Source of the DNA: Eubacteriales bacterium | GTDB taxonomy: Bacteria > Bacillota_A > Clostridia > Saccharofermentanales > DTU023 | Length of the DNA stretch: 64,000 nucleotides | NCBI GenBank assembly: GCA_030532185.1 | Contig: JAUNLO010000002.1 | Coordinates: 1 to 64,000, forward strand | Reading direction: 5' to 3' | In this document: one piece after another, positions 51,668 through 59,127 of the stretch | Layout: every line of letters starts with the position of its first letter | How positions within the stretch are numbered: position 1 is the stretch's first letter | Translations under genes and position numbers: made by a program | The notes under the pieces: model-generated | What the model saw: only the letters and a program-made list of their open reading frames with translations | Told to the model about the DNA's origin: nothing | Database searches by the model: none

Positions 51668-52579
51668 TTATGGCAGGCGGAAATAGCTCTTAATCTGGTC
51701 AAAGCGCTTTTCCTTGATACCCGGTACCTGTAAAAGATCGTCTAGGACCATCTCTCTACCCAAGCTGGCACGCAGCTGGAGAATGGCCTGGGCTGTCTTG
51801 GGACCTATGCCGGGTATCTGCTCTAAATCCGCTTGACTCGCCTGATTTAACGATATACCCACTTCTAGAGTTTGCGGTACCGCCTGGCCAAGTTCCTGAG
51901 CCAAAGTGGAGCCTTCCCCCGTCAGAAACTGGCTGACGGCCCCTGCTGCCCTTTCTTCTGCTCCCACGACATGGATGTGGGCATGAGCGGGCAGGAGGCT
52001 GGCCAAATTAAGGTCAGGAGGTGCTTGTAGGTCGATAAAGCCACCTGCCTTTTCGATCAAGTCCACTAGCAGGCTACCAGGAGGCAAAAAGTATACCCCC
52101 GGTTGAGCCACTGCTCCAGAAATATAGACGGGAAAGTATTCCTCCTCTGTAGAAGAGTCGCTTGGGTTAGGCACGGACTCAGTATGACCAGCCTTCTCAA
52201 CGGCAAGAGAGCTTTCTCCCCTCGAAGCAGCCAGATCCTCAACACTTAAACCTAGGGGCTCTTGATCTCCCCCTGGCCCCCCTTCCTCCGCAGACAAATC
52301 TATGCGCTGCCAGTCCGGACTAAAGCGACTGCCTTCCCCCTGTCCCAGGAGAATTCCTAACAACACAAATAAAAGTAAAAGTGCCAGGATTAAAACCCCA
52401 TAGGGCAGCTGGTGCTCCTGTCCAGCTTCTAAACTTGCTTTCTTCGCTGCAGGCCCCGTGTAGCCAGGGTAGTTAGCCTCTTCTGGCCAAAAATACGGGC
52501 GCTGGTCTGCCGGTCCCTCCGGGTTGGGACGGGCGGGACGAGCCTTTTTGCGACGGTTACAAGTAAAAAAATTCCCCAT
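51668..52579 (-). CDS. comEA: DNA-uptake protein ComEA
   Basis: A 303-residue membrane DNA receptor for natural transformation. A basic cytoplasmic N-terminus, one membrane helix (about 57-78), an acidic linker, an SLBB domain (VYISGAVAQPGVYFLPPGSLL, about 150-210), and a C-terminal helix-hairpin-helix DNA-binding pair (LNQASQADLEQIPGIGPKTAQAILQLR, about 241-303). AGAGGAT precedes the ATG. It is longer than Bacillus ComEA (about 205 residues). comEB and comEC are not adjacent. Confidence 0.92.
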   Translation of the reverse strand: MGNFFTCNRRKKARPARPNPEGPADQRPYFWPEEANYPGYTGPAAKKASLEAGQEHQLPYGVLILALLLLFVLLGILLGQGEGSRFSPDWQRIDLSAEEGGPGGDQEPLGLSVEDLAASRGESSLAVEKAGHTESVPNPSDSSTEEEYFPVYISGAVAQPGVYFLPPGSLLVDLIEKAGGFIDLQAPPDLNLASLLPAHAHIHVVGAEERAAGAVSQFLTGEGSTLAQELGQAVPQTLEVGISLNQASQADLEQIPGIGPKTAQAILQLRASLGREMVLDDLLQVPGIKEKRFDQIKSYFRLP

Positions 52580-52627
52580 GAGGAGATTATCCTCTCTGGG
52601 GAAGTTATGGTTGCTAGGTCTCTACGA

Positions 52628-52655
52628 CAAAAGCTGACAAGGGTCGACCCTTGTC
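52628..52655 (-). terminator. Terminator after rsfS
   Basis: Reading leftward, a perfect palindrome (GACAAGGG-TCGA-CCCTTGTC, 52636-52655) is followed by AGCTTTTG. It lies between rsfS and comEA. Confidence 0.7.
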
Positions 52656-52674
52656 GAAAAGCAAAGAAGTTATG

Positions 52675-53067
52675 CTACAAGGAGGCCTGTTCCTCCGAGC
52701 CTATTTGGGAAGACTGATCCTCCGGGCTCAAGTTTTCTCCTTCTTTTTTGGCCCAAAACTTATCCAGGTCATAAAAGTCGCGATCTTGCTTACACATGAG
52801 GTGGACCACCACCGCAGCATAATCAAGGAGGATCCAGCGCCCCGTTTCTCGTCCCTCTACGGCAAGGGGTGAGAGGTCATATTGGCTTTTGAGGCGATAG
52901 GAAAGTTCGTCCTCAAGGGCCTTGGCATGGTTGGGGGTGGTGGCCGAAGCCAAAACAAAATACTCCGTAAGAGTTGTCTTCTGTGCTACGGGGAGGACAG
53001 AAATATCATCCGCCTTTTTCTCATACAGGATGTCTGCAATAATTTGGCTGAGTTCTGCTGAATTCAA
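52675..53067 (-). CDS. rsfS: Ribosome silencing factor RsfS
   Basis: A 130-residue Iojap/RsfS protein that binds L14 and blocks subunit joining in starved cells. DILYEKKADDISVLPVAQKTTLTEYFVLASATTPNH, GRETGRWILLDYAAVVVHLM and RDFYDLDKFWA are the family landmarks. It starts with TTG, with AAGGAGA upstream. It follows the NadD-YqeK gene by 44 bases, matching the Bacillus nadD-yqeK-rsfS order. Confidence 0.93.
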   Translation of the reverse strand: MNSAELSQIIADILYEKKADDISVLPVAQKTTLTEYFVLASATTPNHAKALEDELSYRLKSQYDLSPLAVEGRETGRWILLDYAAVVVHLMCKQDRDFYDLDKFWAKKEGENLSPEDQSSQIGSEEQASL

Positions 53068-53111
53068 GATTCTGATTTCTCCTTAATATGATTTGGCTTA
53101 TTATAGCCCAT

Positions 53112-54329
53112 CTAGGATAGGAACATGCCTAGCTCTAGCATGAGTTTAACCGTAAGCTCATGCATGCTGGTAAAGTTACGCTGCATAGCTAACTTGACCT
53201 CCTGCAAGCAAAGCCGCATGGCCTCGTCCAAATCCGTTTCCGCTGCTTGGCGAATTTTTTCCAAGTGATTAAAGGGGCGGCCAAACTCAATTTTATCTGC
53301 TAAATAGATGACCTTTTCCAGAGGAGTCATACCAGGCCTGCCAGTCGTGTGATACATAACCGCCTGATAGATGTCCTGATCATCCAAGCCCAAAGCCATT
53401 TTATTCCAATAGGCCGAAGCCGGGCCATGGGCAATCGCAGCATTGACTGCATAGCTAAAACCTGATTGCTTGACATAGGTATGTTGCTCCGGCAGGGGAA
53501 TATGTTTACAGGAATCGTGCAGAAGTCCCGCCAAGGCGGCCTTGTCCGCATCTAGGTCATGCAGCCTGGCTAAGTGAACAGCATAGAGGCAAACATTGGC
53601 CACATGGACTAAACGTTGGGGTGGCAGCTTATGCCAGATGGCTTGCTCATAGGTCCGTAAAAGCTTGTGGGTCTCAGGCTGCAAGGCTTGAAAATCTTCG
53701 TAAAAATGATAAGGCCTATGCTGACGTATAAAATCCGCCACCGGCTCCTGATAATATTTCTTCTTAAGTTCCCCCTCTTGTAATTGCTGACGCAGGCTGG
53801 TAGAGGAAATTTCCAGGGGCTGCATGGGGAAAAATTCAATTGATCCTCCATAAGCTTTCTGTAAGGCTTTGGCTTTTTTACGGTAGGCTTTAGCCTCCTT
53901 AGCATCATCCCCTCGCAGGGCAATGAGCAGGTCGGCCTGGGCCAATATCCCTTCCGGCTTATACCAACTTTCAAAGTAATCCAGGGCATCAGAACCTAAG
54001 ACCAATTTGAATTTGACTGCTTCCTTGCTTTTTTTAGCCCATTTTTTCTCTAACTTGCTGAGGGTATTAAAGGTATAATTAGGCCCTTCGGTCTGCTTGA
54101 GCTCAATACGGGAGAGTTTCACTTGGTTGAGGTCAGCCGTAGCCAACTCTGCCATGGTATAGCGGTAAATGGCCAAGGAAAGGGCCCGGTCCTTGTAGGC
54201 CGGCGAAGAGGTAGGAATCAGGTAAAAGCTGGTAAAGTTATAGGCCTTGAGGGCAGCCTCTAAGAGGCGTCGGTGACCCAGATGAAAGGGGTCAAAGGAC
54301 CCACCGAAGATGCCAAGGGTTACCGCCAT
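53112..54329 (-). CDS. nadD-yqeK: Fusion of nicotinate-nucleotide adenylyltransferase NadD and HD hydrolase YqeK
   Basis: A single 405-residue frame. Residues 1-205 are NadD, which makes deamido-NAD from NaMN and ATP, with GGSFDPFHLGH (His16, His19) and the ISSTSLR motif. Residues 230-405 are YqeK, an HD hydrolase described as a diadenosine tetraphosphatase, with His242, His271-Asp272 in LLHDSCKH, His301, His327 in YHTTG and Asp345 in YLADKIE. In Bacillus these are two neighbouring genes. Both use adenylated nucleotides. It begins 2 bases after prfB and is followed by rsfS. Confidence 0.93.
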   Translation of the reverse strand: MAVTLGIFGGSFDPFHLGHRRLLEAALKAYNFTSFYLIPTSSPAYKDRALSLAIYRYTMAELATADLNQVKLSRIELKQTEGPNYTFNTLSKLEKKWAKKSKEAVKFKLVLGSDALDYFESWYKPEGILAQADLLIALRGDDAKEAKAYRKKAKALQKAYGGSIEFFPMQPLEISSTSLRQQLQEGELKKKYYQEPVADFIRQHRPYHFYEDFQALQPETHKLLRTYEQAIWHKLPPQRLVHVANVCLYAVHLARLHDLDADKAALAGLLHDSCKHIPLPEQHTYVKQSGFSYAVNAAIAHGPASAYWNKMALGLDDQDIYQAVMYHTTGRPGMTPLEKVIYLADKIEFGRPFNHLEKIRQAAETDLDEAMRLCLQEVKLAMQRNFTSMHELTVKLMLELGMFLS

Positions 54330-54331
54330 GC

Positions 54332-55459
54332 CTATACCCCTTCTTGTTGACGGCTCTCTGCGGCTGACTTGGCCAACATAGCCTCGATAAAGGGGTTAAG
54401 TTCACCATCCATAACCCCTTCGACATCAGGCGTTTGTAAGTCTGTGCGGTTATCTTTGACCAAGGTATAGGGGCAAAAGACATAGGAGCGAATCTGGTTG
54501 CCCCAAGCAATATCTTTTTGGTCACCCTTTAGATCATCAATCTCCGCTAGCTGCTGTTGTCGGGCCAGGGTGTAGAGCTTGGCCTTGAGCATACGCATGG
54601 CCATCTCTCGGTTTTGAATCTGGGACCGCTCATTTTGGCAGGCTACCACTAAGTTAGTCGGCAGGTGGGTCAGGCGGACAGCAGACGATGTTTTATTAAC
54701 ATGTTGGCCCCCCGCTCCCGAAGAACGGTAATAGTCAATCCTCAGGTCTTCTTCCTTAATGTCTACCTGAATAGTATCATCCAATTCGGGTAAGACCTCC
54801 AAAGATGCAAAGGAGGTATGGCGGCGGCCCGAGGAATCGAAGGGAGATATCCGTACCAGGCGGTGGACCCCCATTTCATGCTTGAGGAGTCCATAGGCGA
54901 ACTCTCCCCGGATGGCAAAACTAATACTCTTAAGCCCCGCCTCATCACCATCTACGGAATCCAGAACCTCTAAAGCCAGGTCTTCATGTTCTGCCCAACG
55001 GGCGTACATACGAAAGAGCATAGAAACCCAATCGCAGGCTTCGGTACCACCGGCACCTGCGTGTAGGGTAAGCAAGGCATTACTGGCATCTAGTTTGTCG
55101 GTAAAATAGGTCTGCAGACGTAATTCCTGCAGTTGATGCTGCCAAGCCTTCTCCTTGCTGGCGAGCTCGCCAGCTAGACTGGGTTCATCTTCCTCTTGGA
55201 TCAGATCTAAGAGAGCTAGGAGATCTTCATATTCCGCTTCTACTTGCGCAAATTTTTCCAGGTTCTTCTTTAGTTGGCTAAGTCTAGTTTGCAGCCTTTG
55301 CGCCTGGTCGACATCCTGCCAGAAATCTTCCGCATAACTGGCAGCCTCTAGAGCTTGGGCCTCGGCAGCCATCTTCTCGGGTTTCAGGGCTAAACGTAAA
55401 TCATTTATCTCAGTACCGGCTTCTTCCAATTCACGGCGTTTACTATCTAAATCAAGCAT
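54332..55459 (-). CDS. prfB: Peptide chain release factor 2
   Basis: A 375-residue RF2, which ends translation at UGA and UAA. It shows the RF2 recognition motif RISPFDSSGRRHTSFA and the catalytic SSGAGGQHVNKT. The ATG at 55459 is chosen because AAAGGAG lies 8 bases before it and the protein then begins with the usual helical LDSKRRELEEAG; the frame is open to 55510 but this is not needed. No in-frame TGA or slippery CTTTGA occurs near the N-terminus, so the programmed +1 frameshift that autoregulates most prfB genes is absent. Confidence 0.96.
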   Translation of the reverse strand: MLDLDSKRRELEEAGTEINDLRLALKPEKMAAEAQALEAASYAEDFWQDVDQAQRLQTRLSQLKKNLEKFAQVEAEYEDLLALLDLIQEEDEPSLAGELASKEKAWQHQLQELRLQTYFTDKLDASNALLTLHAGAGGTEACDWVSMLFRMYARWAEHEDLALEVLDSVDGDEAGLKSISFAIRGEFAYGLLKHEMGVHRLVRISPFDSSGRRHTSFASLEVLPELDDTIQVDIKEEDLRIDYYRSSGAGGQHVNKTSSAVRLTHLPTNLVVACQNERSQIQNREMAMRMLKAKLYTLARQQQLAEIDDLKGDQKDIAWGNQIRSYVFCPYTLVKDNRTDLQTPDVEGVMDGELNPFIEAMLAKSAAESRQQEGV

Positions 55460-55506
55460 AGGACTTGCTCCTTTCTTTAGTCGAGGGCTAAGGAAAAGTA
55501 AAGTCT

Positions 55507-56364
55507 TCACAACTTGGTCATATTGACAATAACTTCTTGTTTGGGACCCAGAATCAACAAATACATGAGGCCGGCTAAACGCGCAAAGACCAGAAAACGT
55601 AAGGCAAAAAGTAGACTTTCCCAGATGCCCAGGCTATAGGGGGCCTGCTGGAAGATGAGCGAAACCAGGCCTTCAGCTAGCAGAAATACGAGTTTTACCA
55701 AGAAGTAGTTAGAAATAACAAAGAGTTTAAAGCCCTTGGTTTCTAAGTAGGACTGCCGTAGCCCTGCGGAAAAACTTCGTCCCTGCATAAAAAATATAGG
55801 GGCTAAAACAAAGGCGGAGATATAGAAGTAAAAGGGTAGGCCTAAAAGTATAACTGAAAAGCCATAGCTTAAGTCTAAAAGCAGGAGAAAGAGTAGCTGG
55901 CGGCCAAAACTTTTGGCAAAAGTCCGCCAGGCATATGCAAAGGCTGTCATGGTTTCCTGGCCTTTACCTGGACAAGTAGGAAAGCCTTTCGCCTGCAGGG
56001 CCGCTTCCAATTGGTCCCGGTCTGCCGCTTCTCTATTTTGGAGACGGCTATAGCAGCTTTGTTCAAGTACAAAAACCTGCATATAAAGCAGGGCCAAGAG
56101 TGAAGCCAGCAAGGTACTAGCCACATGAAGCCCCAAAATTAGCCAGTTGCCTGGACTTAATTGGCTGAGGATATCTTCAGGCTGCAGGCGGCCCAGGCTC
56201 TCTAAGGCATAGATGAAGCGGAAAAAGTTGCGGTCTCCCAAAGGAAGGACTCGGGCGAAGAGTTGGCTGCCAAAAATCAGAAGAAGGCTGGACTTGACAA
56301 ATTTATCCGATTTTAAGCTGTAGAAACGCAGTGCTTCGGCTGCAATCTGCCAAGTTAAACGCAT
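55507..56364 (-). CDS. Multi-pass membrane protein of unknown function
   Basis: A 285-residue hydrophobic protein that I do not recognise. About five or six membrane segments can be counted: near 26-44, 70-95, 155-190 (two), 215-240 and 250-275. The pattern of long hydrophobic stretches with a soluble loop containing basic and acidic residues (about 100-145) recalls DUF975-like integral membrane proteins, but no motif decides it. AAGGAGG precedes the ATG. It lies between the PheB-like gene and prfB, 47 bases from prfB. Confidence 0.7.
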   Translation of the reverse strand: MRLTWQIAAEALRFYSLKSDKFVKSSLLLIFGSQLFARVLPLGDRNFFRFIYALESLGRLQPEDILSQLSPGNWLILGLHVASTLLASLLALLYMQVFVLEQSCYSRLQNREAADRDQLEAALQAKGFPTCPGKGQETMTAFAYAWRTFAKSFGRQLLFLLLLDLSYGFSVILLGLPFYFYISAFVLAPIFFMQGRSFSAGLRQSYLETKGFKLFVISNYFLVKLVFLLAEGLVSLIFQQAPYSLGIWESLLFALRFLVFARLAGLMYLLILGPKQEVIVNMTKL

Positions 56365-56398
56365 GTAAGCCTCCTTCCTTCTCTATGCCTAATCTCCC

Positions 56399-56417
56399 CT
56401 AAGGGGGTACCCCTTAG
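56399..56417 (-). other. Intercistronic hairpin overlapping a stop codon
   Basis: An 8-bp perfect stem (CTAAGGGG with CCCCTTAG) with a 3-base loop begins within the stop codon of the PheB-like gene. It has no T tract, so it is not a classical terminator. Confidence 0.6.
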
Positions 56418-56890
56418 AGCACCCGCATTTCATCTTGCACTAATTTGCATTCTTGCAAGCCACGGACTTGGCGGAGCTGGTCCTGAACCTGCTTGGCTAT
56501 TCTAACACTTCCCAGCCAGATACTTAAATTGATTTGCGAGAGGTTGGGACCCACCTTCTGCTGGTTAGACTGTTGCAGTTTTTCCGCAAAGGGGCCTAAA
56601 ATCTCACTCAGTTGGCTCAGAACGCTTTCGGAAAGTACCGCCAGGATTCTATAGTGAAAAAGCTGTTGCCCTTCCTGACTTTCGTAAGTGAAGACATGGT
56701 CCCGATACATATAATATGCAGAACGGGAGATGCCCTCTTCCTTGCAGGCTTGGTTAATCGAGAGCAAGGAGTTGGCAGCCAAGCGACGCTTCACCTTTAC
56801 TACGCGACGCAGGGTTTCACCGGCTGCATTTTCCGCCACTAAAATATACTGGTCGCGTTTATTCTTCTTGCCCTTAGCCTTGCCTGCCAT
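56414..56890 (-). CDS. ACT-domain protein of the PheB/UPF0735 family
   Basis: A 158-residue protein similar to Bacillus PheB. It keeps the helical start SINQACKEEGISRSAYYMYRDHVF, characteristic of the family, followed by an ACT-like fold (RILAVLSESVLSQLSEILGPFA, LSQINLSIWLGS). The N-terminus is basic (MAGKAKGKKNKRD). Family members are thought to be regulatory and linked to aromatic amino acid metabolism, but function is not established. It follows rdgB by 9 bases. Confidence 0.78.
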   Translation of the reverse strand: MAGKAKGKKNKRDQYILVAENAAGETLRRVVKVKRRLAANSLLSINQACKEEGISRSAYYMYRDHVFTYESQEGQQLFHYRILAVLSESVLSQLSEILGPFAEKLQQSNQQKVGPNLSQINLSIWLGSVRIAKQVQDQLRQVRGLQECKLVQDEMRVL

Positions 56891-56899
56891 AACTGCCTC

Positions 56900-57496
56900 C
56901 TAGACTAACTTGCCCTCCTGCAAGGCCCGGTACCAGTCCCTCAGAGCCAGACCCCTATGACTTACCGCATGCTTTTGTTGGGGCAGCAGTTCTGCCGTGG
57001 TTTGGCCCAGGGCGGGTAAATAGAAAATAGGGTCATAGCCAAAACCGTGGCTGCCCCGCCGTTCGGGTAGGAGCAAGCCTGCTACGGACCGTTCAAAGTG
57101 ATAAAGGCGGCCACTAGCAGAAATATAGGAAAGGGCACAGAAAAAAGAGCCTGTCCATTCTTCGGCAGGAAAAGGGGCTAAAAGTTGCCAGAGACGGGCG
57201 ATTTTATCCTTATAGGAGGTATGCTCACCGGCAAAACGGGCAGAATATATGCCGGGATAGCCATCCAAAGCGTCCACAGAGAGGCCGGAATCGTCCGCTA
57301 ATACTGGCCTTTTGACTTGCTCATAGGCAGCTAAAGCCTTCAAATCGGCGTTTTCTTGATAAGTGTGGCCAGTTTCCTCTACCTCACGGTCTAAGCCCAA
57401 CTGGTGAAGGCTAACAAAGCTAAGGTCGGCCTCAGGAAGAATCTCTTGAAATTCCTTGACCTTATCCGGATTATGTGTGGCAAGAACAATTTCCAT
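56900..57496 (-). CDS. rdgB: XTP/dITP diphosphatase (RdgB/HAM1)
   Basis: A 198-residue nucleotide-pool cleaner that hydrolyses dITP and XTP. It shows the substrate motif ATHNPDKVKEF, the catalytic ADDSGLSVDALDGYPGIYSARFAG, and SHGFGYDPIFYLP. Length is normal. It sits between the rRNA methyltransferase and the PheB-like gene. Confidence 0.95.
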   Translation of the reverse strand: MEIVLATHNPDKVKEFQEILPEADLSFVSLHQLGLDREVEETGHTYQENADLKALAAYEQVKRPVLADDSGLSVDALDGYPGIYSARFAGEHTSYKDKIARLWQLLAPFPAEEWTGSFFCALSYISASGRLYHFERSVAGLLLPERRGSHGFGYDPIFYLPALGQTTAELLPQQKHAVSHRGLALRDWYRALQEGKLV

Positions 57497-57520
57497 ACTA
57501 GAAGCACTTTCTAGGCTGTA

Positions 57521-59098
57521 TTACAGCCAGGAGCGAGGATAAGTATTTTTAAAAAAGTGGTCCTGCTGCTTAAGCCAAAGTAGGGGCCGCTTTTGGAAAG
57601 TTAAGGCCAGGTAGGCCCCCTTCTTAATCTGCCCCAGTTCTTCTACTCTAGCACACTTACCTTCCTTATATAAGCAGGCTTCCCCCTGGTGCAATGCCGT
57701 CAAAACTTGGTCCTGCAGCAAGGTTTCCCCCCGGAGGGCTGCTTGGAGCACAGGGTGCGCAGATACTTCCAAAGCCCAAGTCACATCTGACAAATCTACA
57801 TATTGGGCCAATGCCTGGCTAGGCTGAAAGTCGCCCTGAGTCGCCTCCCCTTTAACCTGACCTAAATAAAGCCCCGTTTTCAGGTAATAAGTCTGACCCT
57901 GCAGAGGAGATAAGCTGGGTAAGAGATGAACTTTGTCTTCCTGGACCCGGAGGCAAAACTTGGGGCTGGCAAGAATCTGGGCCAAGCTGCCTTTACCACT
58001 TAAACTCTCCCGGCGGAAGGCTTCCCAAGTCTCCAGATAACTACTTTCCTTCTTGCTGAGCCTGGACGGTATAGATGAGAAATCTCTCACCACCCTGCCC
58101 TCAGCAGAAGCAGACTTAAGGAGTAAAGCGGCAAACTGCCCCTCTCCCCGGGCTAGGTGAGGCCAAATACGCAGGGCATGGCTAGTGGGATAGCGACCTT
58201 GGGGATCGGCCAGGGCCTGGCTAACCCCAGGCCGGCTAACAGGGACCAAGCTGAAGTCCGGATGACGCTCTAAAAAATGTATAAGCTGCCCTTCATTTTC
58301 TGCCCAGGAGTACGAACAAGTGGAGTAGACGAGGCGACCACCGGGGCGGAGATTGGCCGCAGCCTCATCCAGAATGGCTGCTTGTAAATCTAAAATTGCC
58401 TGTCCTCGGTAACGGGACCAGGATTGTAAAGCACGGGGGTCCTTCCTAAACATGGCTGAACCAGTACAGGGTACATCGGCCAAGACCAAGTCAAAAAGGC
58501 CCTGGTCGGCAGAAAATTGCCTGGCAAAGCCTAGAGCATCGCGGCAGGATACCAGGCAGAGGGCTGAACCCGCAAGCTCTACATTCCTGCTGAGGGCCCT
58601 AGCCCGTTTTTCATTAATCTCATTAGCCCACAAGAGCCCCTCTTCGCCTAGCTTACCTATGACCGTGAAGGCCTTGCCACCTGGAGCAGCACAGAGATCT
58701 AGAACCCATTCTCCGGCTTGAGCAGAGGCTAGGTCAGCCGGCAGCATAGCCGAGGGATCCTGGAGGTAAAAAAGGCCCTGACGGTAGGATAAACTGGCTG
58801 AAAAGCGATGTTTGTGGGGTAAAAAATAGCCCGACTCAGCCCATGGTACGGGAGTAAGCTGGGTCAAGCTGAAGTGCTCAGTCTCTTCTGACTTTGCCCC
58901 CGTCTGGCTAGACAGATAAGTAGACCAGTTTTCCTGGGGTAAGTCTGCCAGGTCTTGGACTTTGAGGCGGTTAAGCACCAGGCCGGCCGTGGGCTGGTCT
59001 TGAAAGCAGGCAAAAAAGTCCTGGAGGTCACCCGGTACCTCATGGCTGGACCAGAGTTCTTGCATCTCGGTAAGAAATTTAGCAGGGAGTTTAAGCAT
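57521..59098 (-). CDS. NOL1/NOP2/Sun-family rRNA m5C methyltransferase (RsmF-like)
   Basis: A 525-residue SAM-dependent RNA cytosine-5 methyltransferase. SAM motif I is VLDLCAAPGGKAF, motif IV is ADVPCTGSAMFRKDP, and the catalytic cysteine is in YSTCSYSWAENEG. The C-terminal 180 residues resemble the extra RsmF/YebU-type domain with a PUA-like end. The likely target is 16S rRNA; the position is unknown. It is 29 bases after the M3-like gene. Confidence 0.88.
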   Translation of the reverse strand: MLKLPAKFLTEMQELWSSHEVPGDLQDFFACFQDQPTAGLVLNRLKVQDLADLPQENWSTYLSSQTGAKSEETEHFSLTQLTPVPWAESGYFLPHKHRFSASLSYRQGLFYLQDPSAMLPADLASAQAGEWVLDLCAAPGGKAFTVIGKLGEEGLLWANEINEKRARALSRNVELAGSALCLVSCRDALGFARQFSADQGLFDLVLADVPCTGSAMFRKDPRALQSWSRYRGQAILDLQAAILDEAAANLRPGGRLVYSTCSYSWAENEGQLIHFLERHPDFSLVPVSRPGVSQALADPQGRYPTSHALRIWPHLARGEGQFAALLLKSASAEGRVVRDFSSIPSRLSKKESSYLETWEAFRRESLSGKGSLAQILASPKFCLRVQEDKVHLLPSLSPLQGQTYYLKTGLYLGQVKGEATQGDFQPSQALAQYVDLSDVTWALEVSAHPVLQAALRGETLLQDQVLTALHQGEACLYKEGKCARVEELGQIKKGAYLALTFQKRPLLWLKQQDHFFKNTYPRSWL

Positions 59099-59127
59099 AG
59101 ACTTATCGTGAGAAATTGTAGCTCCTG

